A stretch of 26,344 nt of DNA from assembly GCA_035527715.1 (NCBI GenBank), contig DATKZY010000066.1, forward strand, positions 1 through 26,344, in the 5' to 3' direction. The notes beneath the pieces are model-generated. The model was not told where the DNA came from. It was given only the letters and a program-made list of their open reading frames with translations, and ran no database searches. Each line of letters opens with the position of its first letter. The stretch's first letter is position 1. Positions 21,783 through 26,344 of this stretch are shown in pieces. Source of the DNA: DSUN01 sp035527715. GTDB taxonomy: Bacteria; Planctomycetota; PUPC01; DSUN01. Both the position numbers and the translations under genes were made by a program.

Positions 21783-24605
21783 ATGGGTACGGGACGTGGC
21801 GCGGCGTGTGTCGGACGTGGGATCAGGGAGGACAGGCGACTGATGCGGGGCATAAGGCACAGGAACCCCGCAGGATGGGCTTTGTGGGTGGCGGTGGCCG
21901 CGCTCTGGCTGGCTGGACCAATCGCGTCGGCAGCCTCTTTCCAGGGCCTCGGCGACCTGCCGGGAGGGAGCTTCTGGAGCGTGGCCGGCGACGTCACGCC
22001 GGATGGCACCGTGGTCGTGGGTCAGGGCACCTCGGCCTCGGGCATCGAGCCGTTCCGCTGGACTCAAGCCGGGGGCATGGTGGGGCTGGGGCAACTGGCG
22101 GGGTGCTTCACCACCACTGCCGGCAGTGTCTCGGCGGATGGCACCGTGGTCGTGGGGGCTGGCAGATCGGCGTCGCGCCTCGAGGCGTTCCGCTGGACCC
22201 AGGCCGGGGGCATGGTGGGGCTGGGCGACCTGCCGGGTGGAGCCTTCAACAGCGCGGCCCGCCGCGTCAGTGACGATGGCACCGTGGTCGTGGGCTGGTG
22301 CGAATCGGCCTCGGGCCTCGATGCGTTCCGCTGGACCCAGGCCGGGGGCATGGTGGCGCTGGGCGACCTGCCGGGCGGAGGGTACGAGAGCAGTGCCTGG
22401 GACTGCTCCGCGGACGGCTCCGTGGTCGTGGGTCTGTGCCGCTCGGCCTCGGGCCGGGAGGCGTTCCGCTGGACCGAGGCCGGGGGCATGGTGGGGCTCG
22501 GCGAGTTGCCGGGCGGAGGCTTTGATAGCTTGGCCTACGCCGTCAGTGCGGATGGCTCCGTGGTCGTGGGTCAGGACACCTCGGCCTCGGCCTTGGGGCG
22601 CGAGGAGGCGTTCCGTTGGACCCAGGCCGGGGGCATGGTGGGCCTCGGCGGCCTGCCGGGCGGAGGGACCAGAAGCAGTGCCTGGGACGTCTCCGCGGAT
22701 GGCTCGGTCGTGGTCGGGGTTGGTTACTACGGTTCGGATGACCAGGCATTCATCTGGACGGCGGCGACGGGCATGCGGAGCCTGAAGACGGTGCTGGTGA
22801 ACGATTATGGGCTGAATCTGACTGGGTGGAGGCTGCACAATGCCTTCGGTATCTCGCCGGACGGCAAGGTGATCGTGGGGTATGGGACGAACCCTTCCGG
22901 CCGAACGGAGGCATGGATCGCCAACCTCAGGTCCGCCAACCGCGTGCCAATCGCGAACGCCGGCCCCGACCAGACGGTCGAGCAGGCATCGGCCGCGGGG
23001 ACGCAGGTAACACTCGATGGCTCCGGCTCGTCCGATCCCGACGGGAATCCTCTCACCTATCGCTGGACCTGGCCCGGCGGCTCGGCCACGGGCGTCAAGC
23101 CCACTGTCACCCTGCCCCTCGGCGCCACGACCGTCACCCTCATCGTCAACGATGGCCAGGCCGACTCCGCTCCCGACACGGTCCTCATTACCGTCCGCGA
23201 CACCACACCGCCCGTTATCGAGGGCGGCTGGGCGGCGCCGGGCGGCGGCTGGAGCGATGGCTTTGAAGGCCCCTCGCTCGAGAGCGGCGGATGGACGATC
23301 CTGCAGCAGAACCTCGGATTGATCAGCCTGTCCACCGACGTCAGCCACAGCGGCCAGCAGTCGGCGAAGTTCACGCCCTACAATGGCGGGCAGAAGGGCC
23401 TGGACCTTGCGCACAGACTTGGTCCGCTGCCGCAGGAAGGCACGCTCTCAGCATGGTTCTACGACGGGGGCTATGGGATGTATGTCCATCTTCAAGCCAC
23501 CAAGGGCGCCGGTTTCGACTATGTCGCCAATGTCGGGGTGCAAGACTGGGATGGTAGCTACTATCACGCTACGGGGGGCACTCACGATGCCGAGGGGGGC
23601 ACCGCCGTTCCTCGAAGCATCGGGTGGCACCACTTTGAGATCGCCGGCACGGCCGTCGGCGTCACGATCACAATAGATGGTATCGTGGCGGCGACTGCGG
23701 CCGGCGACTACCGTTTTGACGGAGTGAGGTTGGATCTTGAGGGACCGCATTACTCAGGGCCCAGCTATTACTTCGATGATGTGAGCTTCACTCCCGTTTC
23801 CGGGCCGGTGCCGGCCGACGTGACGGTGGAGCAGACGAGCCGCGACGGCACGCCGGTGAACCTCAGCGCTCCGACGGTCTCGGACCTCTGTGACGCGAAT
23901 CCGACAGTGACCAACAATGCTCCGGCGGTCTTCCCGCTGGGCACGACGGTCGTCACCTGGACGGCGACGGACCACAGCGGCAACGTGGCCACGACCACAC
24001 GGACCGTGACCGTCGTGGACACCACGCCGCCGACCCTCGTCGTCCCCGCCGACATCACGGTCGAGCAGGCGACGGCGGCCGGCACCGTGGTGAACTTCAC
24101 CTGCACGGCGACCGACGTCTGCGATGCGCAGGTGGATATAGTGTGCAACCCGCCGTCGGGCACCGTGTTCCCGCTCGGCGTGACGACCGTCACGTGCACG
24201 GCGACCGATGATTCGGGCAATCAGACGGTGAAGTCGTTCACCGTGACGGTGAAGGACACGACGCCGCCCGCCATCGAGAGCGCCTGGGCGACGCCCGATG
24301 TGCTCTGGCCGGCGAATCACAAGATGGTGGACATCGCCATCGGGGCCGTGGTGACCGACATCTGTGATGCGGCGCCCGCGTGGAAGATCGTGGGCGTGGC
24401 GAGCAATGAGCCGGTGAACGGCCTCGGCGACGGCGACACGGCGCCCGACTGGGAGTTCAGTGGGCAAAGCCTGAAGCTCCGGGCCGAACGCTCGGGCAAG
24501 GCACCAGGCCGCGTCTACACAATCACCCTCCAGGCGACCGACGCGAGCGGCAACCGCTCAACCGCCTCGTGCACCGTGTCCGTGCCACACGACAAGAAGA
24601 AGTAG
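21783..24605 (+). CDS. Exported multidomain protein with HAF repeats, PKD, LamG-like and HYR domains
   Basis: A 940-residue extracellular protein. After a signal peptide (hydrophobic core about 33-48, cleavage near ASA-A) come at least five HAF repeats (about 55-380) with the core GGMVGLGDLPGG and VSxDGTVVVGxxxSASGxxAFRWT. A PKD-like domain (about 388-475, ANAGPDQTVEQ...GSGSSDPDGNPLTYRW) follows. A jelly-roll/LamG-like domain (about 490-672) is next, then two HYR domains (about 678-830, PADVTVEQ and PADITVEQ). A last Ig-like domain ends in SVPHDKKK. It is likely a surface or secreted adhesive protein. No sorting signal of the PEP-CTERM or LPXTG type is present. ATG at 21783 has AAGGAGGT with ideal spacing; ATG at 21843 would remove 20 residues and is the main alternative. 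Confidence 0.87.
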   Translation: MGTGRGAACVGRGIREDRRLMRGIRHRNPAGWALWVAVAALWLAGPIASAASFQGLGDLPGGSFWSVAGDVTPDGTVVVGQGTSASGIEPFRWTQAGGMVGLGQLAGCFTTTAGSVSADGTVVVGAGRSASRLEAFRWTQAGGMVGLGDLPGGAFNSAARRVSDDGTVVVGWCESASGLDAFRWTQAGGMVALGDLPGGGYESSAWDCSADGSVVVGLCRSASGREAFRWTEAGGMVGLGELPGGGFDSLAYAVSADGSVVVGQDTSASALGREEAFRWTQAGGMVGLGGLPGGGTRSSAWDVSADGSVVVGVGYYGSDDQAFIWTAATGMRSLKTVLVNDYGLNLTGWRLHNAFGISPDGKVIVGYGTNPSGRTEAWIANLRSANRVPIANAGPDQTVEQASAAGTQVTLDGSGSSDPDGNPLTYRWTWPGGSATGVKPTVTLPLGATTVTLIVNDGQADSAPDTVLITVRDTTPPVIEGGWAAPGGGWSDGFEGPSLESGGWTILQQNLGLISLSTDVSHSGQQSAKFTPYNGGQKGLDLAHRLGPLPQEGTLSAWFYDGGYGMYVHLQATKGAGFDYVANVGVQDWDGSYYHATGGTHDAEGGTAVPRSIGWHHFEIAGTAVGVTITIDGIVAATAAGDYRFDGVRLDLEGPHYSGPSYYFDDVSFTPVSGPVPADVTVEQTSRDGTPVNLSAPTVSDLCDANPTVTNNAPAVFPLGTTVVTWTATDHSGNVATTTRTVTVVDTTPPTLVVPADITVEQATAAGTVVNFTCTATDVCDAQVDIVCNPPSGTVFPLGVTTVTCTATDDSGNQTVKSFTVTVKDTTPPAIESAWATPDVLWPANHKMVDIAIGAVVTDICDAAPAWKIVGVASNEPVNGLGDGDTAPDWEFSGQSLKLRAERSGKAPGRVYTITLQATDASGNRSTASCTVSVPHDKKK
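22071..22770 (+). repeat. In-gene tandem repeat coding for HAF units
   Basis: The word GGGGGCATGG starts at 22071, 22206, 22344, 22482 and 22629. The spacing is therefore 135, 138, 138 and 147 bases, that is 45, 46, 46 and 49 residues. The copies remain highly similar at DNA level (for example GCGTTCCGCTGGACC), which suggests recent expansion or gene conversion. Confidence 0.8.
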
Positions 24606-24630
24606 CAGGCGCGGGCAGTGACAGCCAACA

Positions 24631-24664
24631 AAGGACCCGGGCGGCGCAAGTCGCCCGGGTCCTT
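24631..24664. terminator. Strong hairpin after the HAF-repeat protein gene
   Basis: AAGGACCCGGGCG (24631-24643) pairs perfectly with CGCCCGGGTCCTT (24652-24664) around an 8-base loop. It starts 26 bases after the stop codon. No T-tract follows, so it is an atypical intrinsic terminator or an mRNA 3'-end stabiliser. Confidence 0.6.
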
Positions 24665-24714
24665 GCATAGGACCGATAGGACGGCCGGCCAAGCGCTCAG
24701 ACCAAGTAGGGCAG

Positions 24715-24743
24715 TTGACGAGGGGGCGGTTTTTGCGTATGCT
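24715..24743 (+). promoter_or_regulatory. Putative promoter of the FIST gene
   Basis: TTGACG (24715-24720, 5/6) and TATGCT (24738-24743, 4/6) are 17 bases apart. The leader to the ATG at 24861 would be about 110 bases and would contain the palindromic repeat at 24754-24818. Confidence 0.48.
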
Positions 24744-24753
24744 CCTGGCGTTG

Positions 24754-24818
24754 GGCCACAGGCTGGAAGCCTGTGCCACCGGCACCCGTCAGGAGGTGGC
24801 ACAGGCATCTTGCCTGTG
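24754..24818. repeat. Dispersed palindromic repeat (GCACAGGC...GCCTGTGC type), copy 2
   Basis: It consists of a hairpin CACAGGC-tggaa-GCCTGTG followed by a second hairpin whose 23 bases (24796-24818) are identical to 16888-16910. GCCTGTGCCACC (24769-24780) and GGTGGCACAGGC (24795-24806) form a further perfect 12-bp inverted repeat, so alternative folds are possible. Confidence 0.72.
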
Positions 24819-24860
24819 ATGGCCGCTTTCAGCAACTGGAACATGTGAAGGAGTGAGGCG

Positions 24861-25820
24861 ATGAGGATGCGCGCGAGTCTGGTGTCGGCTGTGGCGGCGG
24901 CGCTGGTCCTGGCCTGCGGGGCGCAGGCGCTGGCCGCGGGCAAGCTGGCCGTGGGCAACGGGTGCTCGCTGGCGACGGAGGCGAAGGCGGCAGGCGAGGA
25001 CGCCGCGAAGAAGGCCAAGGCCGGCCTCGGCGACGCGGCGCCCAAGCTCGTGCTCGTCCACTACGGCGACAAGCTCATCGGCAAGGCCGCCGAGGTGATC
25101 GAGGGCGTGGCCGCCGTGTTCCCCAAGGAGCTCATCTACGGCTGCGGCGCCTACTCGGCGCTCACGCAGGAGGGCAACGACGCGGCCGTGGCCGTCCTGG
25201 CCCTCGGGGGCGACGTGGCCGTCACCGCCGCCGTGGCCGCAACCAAAGGCCCGAAGGACGACGCGGAGTGCGGGAAGCAGATCGGCGAGGCGCTCAAGGA
25301 CGCCGCGGCGAAGGGGCCGGGCAAGGCCCTCATCCTGTTCGGCGCCTGCCACATCCCGCGCAACGACCAGGTGGTGAAGGGCCTCTGCGGCGTGCTCGGT
25401 GAGAAGTTCCCCATTGTCGGCGCCGCGGCCTTCCGCGACGACATTTTCGTCAAGGGCGAGCTGGTGAAGGGCTCGAACGTCGGCATCCTGCTCACCGGCA
25501 GCTTCGCCTGCGGTTTCGGGCTGATGAAGGACATGAGCGTCGAGGGCCTGATCAACTCGGCCCGCGAGACGCTCAAGACGGCCATCGGCGACAAGAAGGG
25601 CAAGCTGGCGCTGGTGCTGGTGTTCGACTGCGGCGGCCGCCGCGGCGAGATGCAGAAGAACAAGAATCTCGAGAAAGAGCTCGAGGCGATGAAGGAAGTG
25701 GCGGGCGCCGCCCCCCTCTTCGGCTTCTACGGCAGCGGCGAGATGGGCTGCGCCGGCTCCGATGCCGCGCCCAAGGGCGTGGGCTATCACATCAGCGCCT
25801 GCGCCATCACAGCCGAATAG
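24861..25820 (+). CDS. Exported FIST-domain protein
   Basis: A 319-residue protein. A signal peptide (MRMRASLVSAVAAALVLACG, cleavage near ALA-A at about 26) precedes a FIST N-type domain (about 28-220; KLVLVHYGDK, ELIYGCGAYSAL, GILLTGSFACGFG). A FIST C-type part follows (about 225-310; LALVLVFDCGGRRGEM, LFGFYGSGEMG). FIST domains are ligand-binding modules thought to sense small molecules such as amino acids, usually within cytoplasmic signal-transduction proteins, so export is unusual. A Cys at residue 19 is not in a convincing lipobox. The ATG at 24861 follows GAAGGAGTGAGGCG. The gene stands alone with its own putative promoter and a palindromic leader. Confidence 0.82.
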   Translation: MRMRASLVSAVAAALVLACGAQALAAGKLAVGNGCSLATEAKAAGEDAAKKAKAGLGDAAPKLVLVHYGDKLIGKAAEVIEGVAAVFPKELIYGCGAYSALTQEGNDAAVAVLALGGDVAVTAAVAATKGPKDDAECGKQIGEALKDAAAKGPGKALILFGACHIPRNDQVVKGLCGVLGEKFPIVGAAAFRDDIFVKGELVKGSNVGILLTGSFACGFGLMKDMSVEGLINSARETLKTAIGDKKGKLALVLVFDCGGRRGEMQKNKNLEKELEAMKEVAGAAPLFGFYGSGEMGCAGSDAAPKGVGYHISACAITAE

Positions 25821-25942
25821 GGCCGCCGCGAGCGACCCAACGCCAGGATTGGGCCGGTGCGTGAACGCCCGAAGGGCGTGGCGGAATAAAGCCCACGGCG
25901 ACGCTCTGGGAGCCGTGGGGCATGACGCAGCCTTGCGTCGCC

Positions 25943-26100
25943 AGCCCCCGAAGCGGGGCGGCGGAATATCAGCTCCGCCGCCCCGCTTCGGGGGCTTGGT
26001 CTGTGGGCCCTTTGCGTTCCCACGGTTCGCAGAGCCTTACCGTGGGCTCTACTCCTCCGCCGCCCCGCTTCGGGGGCTTGGGAGGATGTGGGCAGAGATC
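25943..26100. repeat. Cluster of REP-like palindromes sharing an end with the 13544-13801 element
   Basis: A perfect 23-bp inverted repeat (25943-25965 with 25974-25996, word AGCCCCCGAAGCGGGG) has an 8-base loop. The right arm is repeated once more, identically, at 26056-26078. The right edge, 26085-26100 (GATGTGGGCAGAGATC), matches the inverted end of the 13544-13801 element at 15 of 16 bases. Upstream, 25864-25920 carries related GCCCGAAGGGC and CCCACGGC/GCCGTGGG palindromes. The left boundary is unclear. The hairpins could also end transcription of the FIST gene. Confidence 0.62.
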
Positions 26101-26344
26101 AGGACCTTGCCCCTTCGGCTTCGCTCGGGGCAGGCTCTGGGCCATCCTATGCGAGCCTTTCAGGCTCCAGAAAAAACCGTTCTACCTGCAGTTCCGGCTC
26201 GCACCCAATACTGTTCGGCACGGTTGTTGCGGAAGGACAGGGCGAGACGGCTCGGGTGCTGCGGAGGGGTGCGCAGGCGCCGTTCGGTATCGTGTGTGCG
26301 GAGTTGGCCGGGTGAAGACAGGGAATGGCCACGTCCGAGGGCAG
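26101..26344. other. Window end without a supportable gene
   Basis: Two small hairpins are present: TGCCCC...GGGGCA near 26108-26132 and GAGCCT-ttc-AGGCTC at 26153-26167. An ATG at 26325 could begin a gene that leaves the window, but only 20 bases are visible and there is no strong ribosome site. Confidence 0.3.

Noticed and set aside
21381..23414. A 677-codon minus-strand frame over the HAF repeats and the upstream gap
   Set aside because: Its internal repeats are the antisense of the HAF repeats, and it crosses the dispersed repeats and the promoter of the HAF gene.
26325..26344. ATG near the window end as a gene start
   Set aside because: Only about six codons are visible and there is no clear ribosome site.

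Overview
The window is about 26 kb of very GC-rich bacterial chromosome. Genes are dense and run on both strands. There is no rRNA, tRNA, CRISPR array, transposase or phage gene. The gene mix suggests a member of the PVC group, most likely Planctomycetota or a relative, probably from an environmental genome. Pointers are two uroporphyrinogen-decarboxylase-family proteins that are not hemE, two membrane FHA proteins, an exported HAF/PKD/HYR repeat protein, a CAP protein and many palindromic intergenic repeats. This placement is inferred from gene families, not from a marker gene.

Layout. 1-544: no gene, degenerate short repeats and a promoter. 545-1432: cysteine synthase (+). 1658-7729: a tight five-gene minus-strand operon, in transcription order FHA protein, large FHA protein, membrane-anchored protein resembling an inactivated gluzincin peptidase, lipoprotein solute-binding protein, cupin. 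7890-12142: plus-strand run of CAP protein, FmdB-type zinc ribbon, CoA-disulfide-reductase-like flavoprotein with a rhodanese domain, and zinc sorbitol/threonine-type dehydrogenase. 12120-13163: first URO-D-family protein (-), overlapping the dehydrogenase tail to tail. 13164-13914: two inverted-repeat elements and a promoter. 13915-16831: DegT-type aminotransferase, then an exported metallophosphoesterase. 16967-18936: PAP2 membrane phosphatase translationally coupled to an MGDG-synthase-like glycosyltransferase. 18957-21079: SAM methyltransferase and second URO-D-family protein (-). 21080-21782: gene-free, rich in dispersed repeats. 21783-24605: exported HAF/PKD/HYR protein. 24861-25820: exported FIST protein. 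25821-26344: REP-like palindromes and no convincing gene.

How the genes may work together. The PAP2 and MGDG-like pair makes a plausible glycolipid module (phosphatidate to diacylglycerol to glycosyl-diacylglycerol). The FHA-led operon combines phosphothreonine-reading membrane proteins with a dead-looking peptidase domain and an orphan substrate-binding lipoprotein. It is the best candidate here for an undescribed system, but its function is unknown. The flavoprotein-rhodanese, the zinc ribbon and the more distant cysteine synthase suggest thiol/sulfane-sulfur chemistry, though they are not one operon.

Regulation. Seven putative promoters share a TTGnnn-N17-TAnnnT-like layout. Non-coding space is dominated by palindromes: a 258-bp element with 17-bp terminal inverted repeats, a 160-bp element with 34-bp imperfect inverted repeats, a related end-of-window cluster, and a dispersed palindrome that sits in the apparent 5' leaders of two genes. 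No start, promoter or function was tested; all calls come from reading the sequence.
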